Part shown: positions 1 to 8,527 of the stretch, piece by piece
Position numbering within the stretch: the first letter of the stretch is position 1
Layout: each line of letters opens with the position of its first letter
DNA from: Octadecabacter sp. B2R22
Lineage (GTDB): Bacteria; Pseudomonadota; Alphaproteobacteria; Rhodobacterales; Rhodobacteraceae
Direction: 5' to 3'
DNA: 64,000 nucleotides
Assembly (NCBI RefSeq): GCF_018861045.1
Contig: NZ_JAHKQJ010000007.1
Coordinates: 1-64,000, forward strand
The notes under the pieces: model-generated
Seen by the model: the letters and a program-made list of their open reading frames with translations, nothing else
Told to the model about the DNA's origin: nothing
Databases searched by the model: none
Made by a program: the position numbers and the translations under genes

Positions 1-35
1 ACCGGACACGTGTCTGATACGTTGCAGGTGAAAAC

Positions 36-743
36 TCACGACGATGAGGACAGTATCAAATGAGTGAAGATGTTGTCAGCTACATAGAACCCCCAATGTA
101 GCCCGTATGAGAGTGTCGCGCCGTTGTGTGTTGCGAGCATGAGGCTCGGTACAATTGCGCCGAAACAGATGGCAGCAATCGTAAAACGCGCGACGTAAAA
201 GGCTGTGACGTCGTTGAATATCAACGACAAATGAAACAGTCCAAACAGGATCGCCGTCAGAACGCCGATTTGCGGTGTTTGCCACCCAAGTGCGGAAAAC
301 AGCAAAACAATCGTAAGGATCAGGACTTGCTGAAAGAGGATCTCAAAGGATTTGGGCACGTAATAGACGGCATTTGCAAACACGAACTCTGGGGGATCAA
401 GAGGCGCGATGGACAGGTCGATCTCTGGCAATGCCGGAAGAACGACGAGGGTAAACACGGCCATCATGCCAATCACCGCGAGGATCGGAAGGACGCCATG
501 GGCAAGTGGCTGCCACTTGCGCAAGCGGTGCTGGAACAGCAGGGCCGCCAAGACTGTGAAACCAAGATAGTAAGCAGAGAAGAGGAGCGGCGCATCCTTG
601 TAGCCGTTGGGTAGACCCGCCGCATCCTTGATTTCATAATATCCGAATGATGAAACAGACCACAGCACCCCGATCATCAAAATATCGATGATCGGGCGAG
701 CGTATGGCCTGTCGCCATCGGATAGAGTTGCCCAAGTGGTCAA
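36..743 (-). CDS. CPBP-like multi-pass membrane protein with degenerate active site
   Basis: A 235-residue hydrophobic protein with about seven membrane segments. The C-terminal half resembles CPBP (Abi/Rce1-type) intramembrane proteases: a second motif of the form FxxxH is present (FGLFH, about residue 167) and a later His-Trp-Gly stretch (about 217) stands where the third motif would be. The first motif, normally EExxxR, is only E-x5-QQ (about 133-140), so proteolytic activity is doubtful. The start is a TTG with a GAGGA sequence about four bases upstream; no better ATG is seen. It lies 14 bases after the DUF1566 gene and is the third gene of the operon that begins with the ferric-reductase-like protein. 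Family placement is by motif only. Confidence 0.6.
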   Translation of the reverse strand: MTTWATLSDGDRPYARPIIDILMIGVLWSVSSFGYYEIKDAAGLPNGYKDAPLLFSAYYLGFTVLAALLFQHRLRKWQPLAHGVLPILAVIGMMAVFTLVVLPALPEIDLSIAPLDPPEFVFANAVYYVPKSFEILFQQVLILTIVLLFSALGWQTPQIGVLTAILFGLFHLSLIFNDVTAFYVARFTIAAICFGAIVPSLMLATHNGATLSYGLHWGFYVADNIFTHLILSSSS

Positions 744-757
744 CGCGTCCTCGCTAT

Positions 758-2002
758 CTATTCAACGTCGCGCACAAGACGCACGAAGTTGTTGATACGT
801 TGCGCGTCACCTTGCGGGCCGTTGCCTTCTGGGAAGTCTGCCGCATCGCCGAGCTTTGGGTCAGACCGCTGTGACCCTGCGCCATGCACGTCTGTCCAGA
901 CGTCGTCGAAATACCCCATCGCGCGACCGAAACTGATGTAGGCGCCGGCGCTGCCCGGTTCGTCCGTCCAGTTGGAATGGGTGGTCGATGACCAAACCCA
1001 GCCAAAGTCGTCCTGGTCAGCTTCGTTGGTGATTTGTGTGCTTTCAAAGACGGGATCAATCGCAGGTGAGTCCGTCGTGTCAGGCGAACGGGTGTAATCT
1101 ACGATGCCTTGCAATTCTTTGATGTTGGGCAGGCGCCAGTCGTCGTGACCGAGGTAGCTTTCCGCGTTGGCAGTTTGCGCAAAAGCAAGTGCCGCTTCCC
1201 AAGAGATCGCTTCGCCGTTGTCGGCTTGTGACCACATCAAACCAGTAGAGGCGTCTGTCACTGTGCCATCACCGTTGTCCGTGTAATCGTTCACGCCGTA
1301 GCCCGTGTCACCGCGCACATACATCACGAAGAATGGCTTGGGTTGACCATGCAGCGTCAGCCCGTAGCCTTTGATCCGACCGTCAGCAAAGTTCACACCA
1401 AACAAGGTCGCGTCGTTCGTCGCGTTGGTTCCGGAGACATAAAGGTTGGTTGAAACCATCTGGCTGTCGATGATCCGTTCACCTGCGGCGGTGTCGCCAT
1501 AGGCAAAATCGAAATAATCGCGATCAATAAAGGGGATCAGGCCAGAGGTGTCTTCGCTCTCGTAACCCGACGGATCAACGCCGTCGAAATTCATTAGGGA
1601 ATACATCTCTTTGATCGTCGGGACGCGCCAGTCGTCATACCCGCCAAGATCATAGTCTTGCGCACTTGCGAGGGCGTCTTCATAGCTCATCTTGTCTTCG
1701 GCAAGGATGTCCCCGTCGCCGTTCATGTCCGGCGTCTGCGCCCACATCAATCCTGTGATGTTGTCAGTGATCGTGCCGTCGCCATTGTCGGTATAGCTGG
1801 TTTGCGTGTCGGCGACCTGCGCGTCTTGACCAAAGAACGCCTCGCCCGCTGCGGGGCAATCGATGGCCTGCGTGGCATCATAGCAGGTGGACTGCATCGT
1901 GTCAGGGATCGGGAACGGGGCCTCGGCCAGTGCAACGCTTGCAGCAATTGCATAAGTCGGCAGTGCCAGTGAAACGGAAGTGAAAAGTGATCTTTTCGTC
2001 AT
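758..2002 (-). CDS. Exported DUF1566 (Lcl C-terminal-like) protein with two domain copies
   Basis: A 414-residue protein. The ATG at 2002 follows a good AAGGAG and opens a signal peptide of about 27 residues ending near VALA-EA. Two copies of the DUF1566 domain follow, at about 67-210 and 255-405. Each starts with a DNGDGT(I/V)TD segment and GLMW(A/S)Q and continues with GYDDWR or GHDDWRLPN(T)IKE. DUF1566 domains are found in secreted proteins and in Legionella collagen-like adhesin; their biochemical role is unsettled. The gene lies 25 bases after the ferric-reductase-like gene and 14 before the CPBP-like gene, so the three are probably cotranscribed. Export to the periplasm or surface is inferred from the leader. 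Confidence 0.85.
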   Translation of the reverse strand: MTKRSLFTSVSLALPTYAIAASVALAEAPFPIPDTMQSTCYDATQAIDCPAAGEAFFGQDAQVADTQTSYTDNGDGTITDNITGLMWAQTPDMNGDGDILAEDKMSYEDALASAQDYDLGGYDDWRVPTIKEMYSLMNFDGVDPSGYESEDTSGLIPFIDRDYFDFAYGDTAAGERIIDSQMVSTNLYVSGTNATNDATLFGVNFADGRIKGYGLTLHGQPKPFFVMYVRGDTGYGVNDYTDNGDGTVTDASTGLMWSQADNGEAISWEAALAFAQTANAESYLGHDDWRLPNIKELQGIVDYTRSPDTTDSPAIDPVFESTQITNEADQDDFGWVWSSTTHSNWTDEPGSAGAYISFGRAMGYFDDVWTDVHGAGSQRSDPKLGDAADFPEGNGPQGDAQRINNFVRLVRDVE

Positions 2003-2027
2003 TGTTTTTCTCCTTGGGTGATTGCGC

Positions 2028-3374
2028 TTAGCGCATGTTGAACAGTTCTTGATGGAAGGCTTTGCGGGGCAGTCCGTGGGCTGAAAGATCACGGCGCAGC
2101 GCGTCACCAAATCCAGCTGGGCCGCAGAACCAGACGCTTGCGGTTTTCCAATCGGGAACAGCGGCGCGCAGTTTGTCAGGTGTCAGAAACCCGTCTTGAT
2201 CATCGACCAATACATGCAGGTTCACACCAGCCGCTTTGGCATCCGCCACCAGCTTCTCGCGCGCTTCGGGGGCAAGCTTTGTCGTGGTGTGGAACAAATC
2301 TACCTTTTGCGCATTGGGCGTTCTGGCAAGCTGTTTCATCCGTGCGATGAAGGGCGTGATGCCGATCCCGCCGCCGATCCAAATTTGACGTGGGGCCGTG
2401 TCGGAAAAGGTAAACCCGCCGTAAGGCCCTTCGACGATCGCCTTGCGACCAACCTCTACTTGTTCGGGTAGATGGTCCGTGTAGTCGCCCAACCCCTTGG
2501 TAATGAACGTGATGCAGGGATCACTGGCATCCCAGGCAGAGGCCATCGTGAACGGGTGCGCGCCCTCTTTCTTGTCAAAGGTGACAAAGGCAAACTGACC
2601 GCTTTTATGGCCTTTCCATCCGTCATCCAGCCGGATCGTTGTTTCGAGCACCTTCATTTCACCAAAGCTGTGCTGTGCCTCTACGGTGCCATTGACCTTC
2701 CGCTTTTTTCCGACCTGTCGTGTCAGAACAATCACAGCCGAAACCGTTCCGGCGACCAGCAAAAGCGCCGTGACGATGCCGACAGGCTGCGTCCACGATG
2801 CGAAATCCATCAACACAACGGAGTGGAACACGAGGACGAGATAGGCCACCGCGATGAACAGGTGGGTCTTTGCAAAAAGCCGGTACGGAAAGCGCTTGAT
2901 CAGCGCCAATGCGATCAAAAGAACCGCGACATAGAACGCCTTTTCACCAAGCCCTTCGGCTGGTTCACGAAAGCCATTCAGGAACGATTCAATCGTAACG
3001 GTGTCCACTGCTTCACCGGCAGGGCGCTCGCCCCGCTCGGGGGCCGCCAAAAGACCGAGCGTCATGGCCCATTTAGGCGCGTTTACCACCACCCAGTGGA
3101 AAATCGCGGTCACCAAACCCGCAATACCGAGCCATTTATGCAAACGGTACGATTTGTCCAAACCGCCCAGCCAAGGCTCTAGCCAAACGGGCCGCACAGC
3201 AAGGATCATCGCCACGCTCATTGCGCCCATGGCGATCACGCCGGAAAGCTGCAAAAGCAGGTTGCGGGAATTCATAATACTTAGGATTTCGGGCAATGGC
3301 AGGTTGGCAATAAGCCACAGCGCTGTAAGCCCACCCATGAGTCCCCAAAGAGAGATTTTGATATTCCTTAACAT
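2028..3374 (-). CDS. Ferric reductase-like flavocytochrome (FRE/NOX-type membrane oxidoreductase)
   Basis: A 448-residue protein. About six membrane helices (1-225) carry histidines placed as haem ligands (YRLHKW, AIFHW, AKTHLF, LVFHS). A FAD-binding barrel follows (about 230-325, with an HPFTMAS motif) and then an NAD(P)-binding fold (about 330-448, with GGGIGITPF). The family moves electrons from NAD(P)H through FAD and haem across the membrane to an outside acceptor; the acceptor here is unknown. It is first in a leftward operon with the DUF1566 and CPBP-like genes and is divergent from a sensor kinase gene, which suggests that the two-component system controls it. Confidence 0.88.
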   Translation of the reverse strand: MLRNIKISLWGLMGGLTALWLIANLPLPEILSIMNSRNLLLQLSGVIAMGAMSVAMILAVRPVWLEPWLGGLDKSYRLHKWLGIAGLVTAIFHWVVVNAPKWAMTLGLLAAPERGERPAGEAVDTVTIESFLNGFREPAEGLGEKAFYVAVLLIALALIKRFPYRLFAKTHLFIAVAYLVLVFHSVVLMDFASWTQPVGIVTALLLVAGTVSAVIVLTRQVGKKRKVNGTVEAQHSFGEMKVLETTIRLDDGWKGHKSGQFAFVTFDKKEGAHPFTMASAWDASDPCITFITKGLGDYTDHLPEQVEVGRKAIVEGPYGGFTFSDTAPRQIWIGGGIGITPFIARMKQLARTPNAQKVDLFHTTTKLAPEAREKLVADAKAAGVNLHVLVDDQDGFLTPDKLRAAVPDWKTASVWFCGPAGFGDALRRDLSAHGLPRKAFHQELFNMR

Positions 3375-3575
3375 GACCGTTGTCCTCGCAGATTCGATTT
3401 GGTGATCATTCTGGCGGGGAATTGTGCAGCCAACGACACGCCGTCGGCTTTATCGCACGTCACGAGGAAAGCGCATTTATGTTAATACTGTCAGAGGCTT
3501 AAAGGGATTTTCGGAGTTAGGGCCCATTACCACTATCTGCATGATCTCTGCACAATGCTGTGTCATGAAGGAGAA
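3375..3575. promoter_or_regulatory. Divergent intergenic region between the flavocytochrome operon and the sensor kinase
   Basis: About 200 bases without a credible gene. It must hold promoters for both the leftward oxidoreductase operon and the rightward kinase/regulator genes. The response regulator encoded at 4979 is a natural candidate to bind here. I see no clear direct repeat that I would call its operator. Confidence 0.4.
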
Positions 3576-4982
3576 ATGGAGCGATTGCGCAGTTCATTAA
3601 CCATCAAGATTTTCCTCGCCATCGCAGCAACTGCCGCCTTGGTTATCGGGACGATGGCGTTGCTTGTGGCCTTGTCGATGCGCGACGGGTTCTCGCAATA
3701 TTTGCTCCGAGGAGAATTGATCCGGTTTGACAAACTGGTGCAAGAACTGGCGCAGTCCCACGATCCCGAGGCACCCGGTTGGCCTGATCTGGCGGACGAC
3801 CCACACGCATGGAACGACTTTGTGCGCGCGCATTTCACTCCGCCCGGAGGCACGGATCAAGACAACGTCAATGCCGATACCTTGATGATCGGGGATCGCC
3901 TTGCTTTGCTTGATGGATCAGGCCGCTACATTGCTGGCACAACGGAGCGCACTGCCGTCTCTCAGCGGCGGCCCATTTGTTTAGACCGCCATTGTTACGG
4001 TAGCGACGGACTTGGTTATATTCGCTTGAACGCACCTCTACAGGCCGAAGTTGCGCGTGATGCCTTCTTCCTCAAAGGACAATACGCATCGCTGGTTTAT
4101 TCGGCATTGATTGCCCTGTTTGTCTCTGCGGCGGCTGCGTACTTGATCGCACGGCAAATCCTGACCCCGATCAAGCGGCTGGAAGTCGGGGCGAAAACGC
4201 TTGCTTCAGGTGACTACGAAACGCGGATCACACAAGATCGAACCGACGAGTTGGGCGACCTGATTTCGCATTACAATGCGCTTGCGCGATCGCTGGCGCA
4301 GACCACGCAGGCAGAGCGGGAATGGATATCGAACACCTCGCATGAATTGCAAACCCCGCTTGCCGTCCTGCGCGCACAGATCGAGGCCCTGCAGGACGGG
4401 GTACGCAAACCCGACGAAGCCACACTGGCTGAAATGCACGCGGCGCAAATGCGTTTGTCGCGGCTTGTGCAGGACCTCAAGATTCTGTCGTATTCTCGAG
4501 AGTCCAACCTTGCCACCGACATGGGCAGCGAAGATCTGGTTGAAATCGCTTCCGAGGCCGCGGAGGCCGCACGGCCCGCCCTTGAGGCGGCAGGCATCGA
4601 CATTCAATGCGTTTTTCCCGAAACCCTTCTGCTGGGCTGCGACAGGCTTCGGATTGCTCAGATCATCGACAACCTGTTGCAGAACACGCGTCGCTATACG
4701 GATGCGCCCGGCAAGGTGCGGCTGCGGATCTGGCTCAGCGATGGCTTTGCACATTTGGCGATTGACGACACGCCGCCAACGCCACCTCACGAAACGCTGC
4801 CTCGGATTTTCGACCGTTTTAGCCGTGCAGAAGAATCGCGTTCGCGTGCCCTCGGTGGCTCGGGATTGGGCCTGTCTGTCTGCAAGGCAATTGTCGAGGC
4901 ACATGGGGGAACGATCACAGCCGCGACGTCAGATCTGGGCGGCTTGAATATCACTATTGCGCTACCGGAGAAGCGGAAATGA
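3576..4982 (+). CDS. BaeS-like sensor histidine kinase
   Basis: A 468-residue inner-membrane kinase. Membrane helices are at about 11-34 and 171-194, enclosing a periplasmic sensor of about 135 residues; HAMP is at 195-245. The H-box SHELQTPL has the phospho-acceptor His256, and N, G1 and G2 boxes occupy the C-terminal third (GGSGLGLSVCKAIV). The wording around the H-box and the partner regulator resemble E. coli BaeS. The sensor domain has two cysteines, 135 and 140, in a C-x4-C arrangement with a nearby His139, which could sense redox state or a metal; this is inference. The stop overlaps the regulator start (ATGA). The start is uncertain: AAGGAG lies only two bases before ATG 3576, an earlier in-frame ATG is at 3555, and a TTG at 3585 would be better spaced. 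Confidence 0.88.
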   Translation: MERLRSSLTIKIFLAIAATAALVIGTMALLVALSMRDGFSQYLLRGELIRFDKLVQELAQSHDPEAPGWPDLADDPHAWNDFVRAHFTPPGGTDQDNVNADTLMIGDRLALLDGSGRYIAGTTERTAVSQRRPICLDRHCYGSDGLGYIRLNAPLQAEVARDAFFLKGQYASLVYSALIALFVSAAAAYLIARQILTPIKRLEVGAKTLASGDYETRITQDRTDELGDLISHYNALARSLAQTTQAEREWISNTSHELQTPLAVLRAQIEALQDGVRKPDEATLAEMHAAQMRLSRLVQDLKILSYSRESNLATDMGSEDLVEIASEAAEAARPALEAAGIDIQCVFPETLLLGCDRLRIAQIIDNLLQNTRRYTDAPGKVRLRIWLSDGFAHLAIDDTPPTPPHETLPRIFDRFSRAEESRSRALGGSGLGLSVCKAIVEAHGGTITAATSDLGGLNITIALPEKRK

Positions 4983-5659
4983 CCAAACCACGAATTTTGA
5001 TCGTCGAGGATGAAATGGCCCTTGCGGAAGTTGTCCGCGACTATCTCCTCGCGGATGGGATGGAGGTGGACATGCTGGCTGAGGGCACACACGCGGTGCA
5101 AACTGCCTTCGGCACGGCCTATGACCTTATCATTCTCGATATCATGCTTCCGGGTGTTGACGGCCTCACCATTTGCCGCGAACTGCGCCAGAAATCCGAT
5201 GTACCCATCATAATGACAACGGCGCGGGTCGAGGAAATCGACCGGCTCCTCGGGCTTGAACTTGGCGCGGACGACTATGTCTGCAAACCCTATTCACCCC
5301 GCGAGCTGGTCGCGCGTGTGCGTGCCGTCCTGCGTCGCCGCCCCCCCGCAGGGCTGGCCCCCAAGGTCGAAACGAACGCGGGACTCCAAATAGACGCGGA
5401 CAGCTGGAAGGCCGAGCTGGACGGGGTTGATCTGGAACTCACACGGCGAGAACTTTCCTTGCTGGCAGCGCTGGTCAAGCGCCCGGGCCGGGTGTTTTCA
5501 CGCGATCAACTCCTGACGTTGGCGTTTCCCGACAGTGCGGAGGTGTTTGATCGGACAATCGACAGTCACATTCGCAACATCCGTCGCAAGATCAGTTCAA
5601 ACAGCGACTGGGACCCGATCCGGTCGGTTTATGGGGTGGGCTACGCATACGAAGGTTAG
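4979..5659 (+). CDS. BaeR-like OmpR-family response regulator
   Basis: A 226-residue regulator: receiver domain 1-120 with acidic pocket Glu10/Asp11 and phospho-acceptor Asp54, conserved lysine near 103, and a winged-helix DNA-binding domain at about 130-226 ending in the usual VYGVGY segment. The receiver contains VEEIDRLLGLE and ADDYVCKPYSPRE, and the DNA-binding half has DRTIDSHI, closely matching E. coli BaeR. BaeR controls envelope-stress and efflux genes; the targets here are more likely the flanking oxidoreductase operon and exported proteins. It is translationally coupled to the kinase by a four-base overlap. Confidence 0.9.
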   Translation: MTKPRILIVEDEMALAEVVRDYLLADGMEVDMLAEGTHAVQTAFGTAYDLIILDIMLPGVDGLTICRELRQKSDVPIIMTTARVEEIDRLLGLELGADDYVCKPYSPRELVARVRAVLRRRPPAGLAPKVETNAGLQIDADSWKAELDGVDLELTRRELSLLAALVKRPGRVFSRDQLLTLAFPDSAEVFDRTIDSHIRNIRRKISSNSDWDPIRSVYGVGYAYEG

Positions 5660-5782
5660 GGTTTGGTTGAACGGGTCTAGCTTCGGCGGGAAGTCGCCTT
5701 CGTTTTTCCTGCACAATCTCTTCATTCTGTCTCCAATGTGTCAGGACATATCTCAGGTTAACCAGACGCTAAAGGAATCAAC

Positions 5783-6424
5783 ATGCCCAGAATATTCACC
5801 CCAACGGCCCTAATGCTCGTTCTACCCGCTATTGCCACAGCCGACACTTTTTCGGCAGATGTATGGGCCGACAATTGGTTTGAAATGCGCGTTAACGGCG
5901 AACAAGTCGCCGAAGACAGCGTACCCATCACAACCGAACGGTCGTTCAATGCCGAAAGCTTCACATTTGAAGCAGAGCGCCCCTTTGTCATCGGGCTGGT
6001 GGCAAAGGACTTCATCGAAAACGACACCGGCCTTGAATACATCAGGACCGGACGCCAACAGATGGGCGATGGCGGAGTGATTTTCCAGATCAAAGATGCG
6101 GCTGGGGAAACCGTCGTGGTCAGCAATTCTGATTGGCAGTGCCTCGTCACCCACACCGCGCCCCTCGACAAAAATTGCGAGGATGAAAGCGATCCGGTCG
6201 CGGGAGAAGGCTCCTGTACCTTCGACATTTCGGCAGAGCCAGACGGTTGGGATACCGCTGATTTCGACGCCTCAGGCTGGCCAATGGCCGACGTCTACAC
6301 CTCGGCACAAGTCGATCCAAAGATGGGCTACGACGATGTCACATGGTCCTCGGGCGCGGAATTTATCTGGGGGCCGGACCTTGAACAAAGCAACATCGTC
6401 CTGTGCCGCCTCACTGTGGAATAG
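5783..6424 (+). CDS. Exported protein of unknown function, beta-rich with four cysteines
   Basis: A 213-residue protein with a signal peptide of about 20 residues ending in TATA-DTF. The mature part alternates short hydrophobic and polar stretches rich in Trp, Asp and Gly, as in a galactose-binding-like or PA14-like beta sandwich (ADNWFEMRVNGE near the start). Four cysteines (in DWQCL, DKNCED, GSCTF and IVLCRL) could form two disulfides after export. I do not recognise a named family. It begins 123 bases after the response regulator gene and precedes a second exported protein, so the pair probably belongs to the same regulon. Confidence 0.7.
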   Translation: MPRIFTPTALMLVLPAIATADTFSADVWADNWFEMRVNGEQVAEDSVPITTERSFNAESFTFEAERPFVIGLVAKDFIENDTGLEYIRTGRQQMGDGGVIFQIKDAAGETVVVSNSDWQCLVTHTAPLDKNCEDESDPVAGEGSCTFDISAEPDGWDTADFDASGWPMADVYTSAQVDPKMGYDDVTWSSGAEFIWGPDLEQSNIVLCRLTVE

Positions 6425-6461
6425 GACCACACCCCCTTCGTTTACATAAAGGAAAACACCG

Positions 6462-6995
6462 ATGACCAAGACCTTCACACTTGCCACAGCCGCCTTGTTT
6501 CTGTCAGCCGCAGTCGCCCAAGCCGATACAGTTGAGATCAACCTCATCGATATGCTCGACAATACGCAAGACGGATATTGCCTCGACATTTCGGGTGGTC
6601 AGGGGGCGCAAGCCGACCCAAGCAACGGACTTCAGGGTCATACCTGCTACAGCCCGTCGGGCGAGATCTTCGTGGACCAAGGTTTTGACACCGAACGGTT
6701 CGCCGACGGCCAACTTTACATGCCGGAATTTGATGTTTGCGCCGAAGTTTCATCAACCGAAGCTGGCGCGACCGTCGGCTTGGCCGATTGCAGTGATGAC
6801 GTGAAACAAGACTTCGTCTTCTCTGGCGAAGGCGAGATTGTTCCCGCATCGGCGCCCGAAATGTGCCTGACGCTTGCCGAAGACACTCGGACGGGCCGCA
6901 GCGACACCAACCAGATCAAAGAACTCGCACTAGAGGCCTGCAGTGAAGACAGCGCGGCTAGCCAGACGTGGAGCCATCGTACTGCAGGCGAGTAA
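6462..6995 (+). CDS. Exported ricin-type lectin-like protein
   Basis: A 177-residue protein with a signal peptide (cleavage near AQA-DT, residue 21). Six cysteines come in two similar sets (GYCLDIS, HTCYS, FDVCAEV, LADCSDD, EMCLTL, LEACSED), and the chain ends in SQTW, a QxW element typical of ricin-B beta-trefoil repeats. This suggests a carbohydrate- or glycan-binding periplasmic or surface protein; the ligand is unknown. An AAAGGAAA sequence precedes the ATG. It is 37 bases after the preceding exported protein and probably shares its transcript; a hairpin follows at 7020-7051. Confidence 0.68.
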   Translation: MTKTFTLATAALFLSAAVAQADTVEINLIDMLDNTQDGYCLDISGGQGAQADPSNGLQGHTCYSPSGEIFVDQGFDTERFADGQLYMPEFDVCAEVSSTEAGATVGLADCSDDVKQDFVFSGEGEIVPASAPEMCLTLAEDTRTGRSDTNQIKELALEACSEDSAASQTWSHRTAGE

Positions 6996-7019
6996 TTTAA
7001 CTCTGACTAGTCAAAACTG

Positions 7020-7051
7020 GGCCGCTTTTGGTATTTCCACCGAAAGCGGCC
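7020..7051 (+). terminator. Strong hairpin after the two exported-protein genes
   Basis: GGCCGCTTTT at 7020-7029 pairs with GAAAGCGGCC at 7042-7051, and an inner GGT/ACC extends the stem to about 13 pairs around a six-base loop. No T-run follows, so it is terminator-like but not a textbook intrinsic terminator. Confidence 0.6.
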
Positions 7052-7395
7052 CCTTGGCGCTGCCGCAGGGAAAATTTGGATTGTCCCTCAAGCCGACCTT
7101 AGGCTGTCAAAATTCCACTCGAACTGTTGGTACGTGCAGCTAAAGTCCGCTTCGAGCCCAATATGTCATCTTTCTGTGCCGCAGCGAATGTCGGGTTTAA
7201 TAAGCACTAACGAATTGACCTTTGGGATTCTGGCCCTCCCAGTATTTAGAAATTGTATGCAAAATCTGTTCGGCCCACAGTCTGATGACTTGCTTTTCCA
7301 GAACGTTTTCGGCTGTTGAATTTTTTGCAGCCCACCCATTCGAGTGAATTCAAGCGGGAAGAGCGGCCCTATGAAACTAGGATAGCTGTCCGTGT
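7052..7395. other. Intergenic stretch with no recognisable gene
   Basis: About 340 bases between the hairpin and the LysR stop codon. It is somewhat more A+T-rich than its surroundings. Short open frames here lack a ribosome-binding site and any family resemblance. I see no repeat, tRNA or mobile-element end. Confidence 0.5.
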
Positions 7396-8340
7396 CTATT
7401 CCTCAGTTGGCGTTGCCAAGTGCAAAGCCGGAGATTCTTTGGCAACGTATTCGCGCATGTGTGCCGTGAATGCAGCGAGCAATGGGCTTTCAAGTCGATT
7501 GCTTGATGATACCATTCCGACAGACGTGGATGAAAGCGTGAGTTGCACTGGGAGCTCGGCCAACCTGCTGTTCTCCCCTCGGTGACGCAGTGCGTACCTC
7601 GGCAGTACGGTCAAAAAGTCGGTGTGGCGGAGCATCTCTAATATGGCTCCGGCGGATCCACTTTGAAACGCAATTTTCAGATTTCTGACACCAAGATACG
7701 TCAGCGCCGCGGCCATGTCTGACTGTAACTGGCTTTCGTCTGCGTGGCTGACCCAAGTGGCTTTTTCAAGGTCGTCCGCAGTGATCGTGCTTTGTTTAAG
7801 CAACCAATGTTCAGCGCGCCCTGCAATAACATGAGCGTCTTGGAACAACGGCGCGACGGTTAAGTCATCAATGGATGCTGTCAGCAAACGCAAGGGGCAA
7901 ATAATGACGTCCAACTGGTTCAAGAGAATCCGACGCTCAAGTTGCGGGAAATACTCCGAGACAAGCTTCACCTCAATTTCGGGTCGATGTTGCAAGAAAC
8001 TTGAAATGGCTTCGCCGACCAACCGCTGACACAAGAACGGCGGTGCGCCGATCTTGAGCTCTCCGCTCATGCCCTCCAAAACAATCTGTATATCTTCCAG
8101 CGCGCGGCGACGCGTGGCGTCTATAGTGCGCCCATGATTGGCCAGTTTTTTACACACCTCGGTTGGCATCAACGGGCGGCGGCTGCGCTCAAATAGCTGG
8201 GTGCCGATTCTGATTTCGAGGTCCGTGATCATACGGCTGAGCGCGGACTGCGATGTGCCTAGGCGTTTGGCAGCCTCATTGAACGTGCCGAACTCAAGGA
8301 TGGCCGCAAGCTGCTCAAGATGTCTGGGGTCGATGTTCAT
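7396..8340 (-). CDS. LysR-family transcriptional regulator
   Basis: A 314-residue protein with an N-terminal winged helix-turn-helix (1-60; FGTFNEAAKRLGTSQSALSRMI) and a LysR-type effector-binding domain (about 90-300). It is divergent from the sulfatase/TRAP/hydroxylase operon, the usual arrangement for a LysR activator of a catabolic operon; the effector would then be the imported sulfate ester or its product. Regulation of that operon is inferred from position only. Confidence 0.9.
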   Translation of the reverse strand: MNIDPRHLEQLAAILEFGTFNEAAKRLGTSQSALSRMITDLEIRIGTQLFERSRRPLMPTEVCKKLANHGRTIDATRRRALEDIQIVLEGMSGELKIGAPPFLCQRLVGEAISSFLQHRPEIEVKLVSEYFPQLERRILLNQLDVIICPLRLLTASIDDLTVAPLFQDAHVIAGRAEHWLLKQSTITADDLEKATWVSHADESQLQSDMAAALTYLGVRNLKIAFQSGSAGAILEMLRHTDFLTVLPRYALRHRGENSRLAELPVQLTLSSTSVGMVSSSNRLESPLLAAFTAHMREYVAKESPALHLATPTEE

Positions 8341-8449
8341 ATCAAAATCGCAAGTTAAGTTGTTGAATCATGACTAGACAGATATGTTTTGGGCGTCAAA
8401 GCTAAACGCCAGCAGTTTTAAACGCATTTGTTCGGGGAGGAGCACGGTC
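8341..8449. promoter_or_regulatory. LysR-sulfatase divergent control region with inverted repeat
   Basis: About 110 bases between the divergent genes. An inverted repeat, GGCGT at 8392-8396 and ACGCC at 8406-8410, fits the spacing of a LysR site. A strong ribosome-binding sequence, GGGGAGGAG, lies at 8434-8442 and serves the GTG at 8450, not the sulfatase ATG. Confidence 0.4.
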
Positions 8450-8527
8450 GTGAAACTTAATGGCGACACTTGGGGTGGTCCGCGCGCCGACGCGCGAAAC
8501 GTGTCGCGGTTGTGTGCTTATGTCTAA
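8450..8527 (+). CDS. Putative 25-residue leader peptide overlapping the sulfatase start
   Basis: A GTG at 8450 stands seven bases after a near-perfect ribosome-binding site (GGGGAGGAG, 8434-8442) and opens a 25-codon frame that ends in TAA at 8525-8527. The sulfatase ATG at 8520 lies inside its last codons (ATGTCTAA overlap) and has no ribosome-binding site of its own. The simplest reading is that translation of this short frame delivers ribosomes to the sulfatase by coupling. The peptide starts VKLNGDTWGGPR and shows no signal sequence or known domain. It may be only a coupling device; whether the peptide has a function is unknown. Confidence 0.5.
   Translation: MKLNGDTWGGPRADARNVSRLCAYV

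Noticed and set aside
7052-7395. Search for a copy of the tRNA-Cys 3' end as an island attachment site
   Set aside because: No matching stretch was seen by eye near the left end of the catabolic locus.
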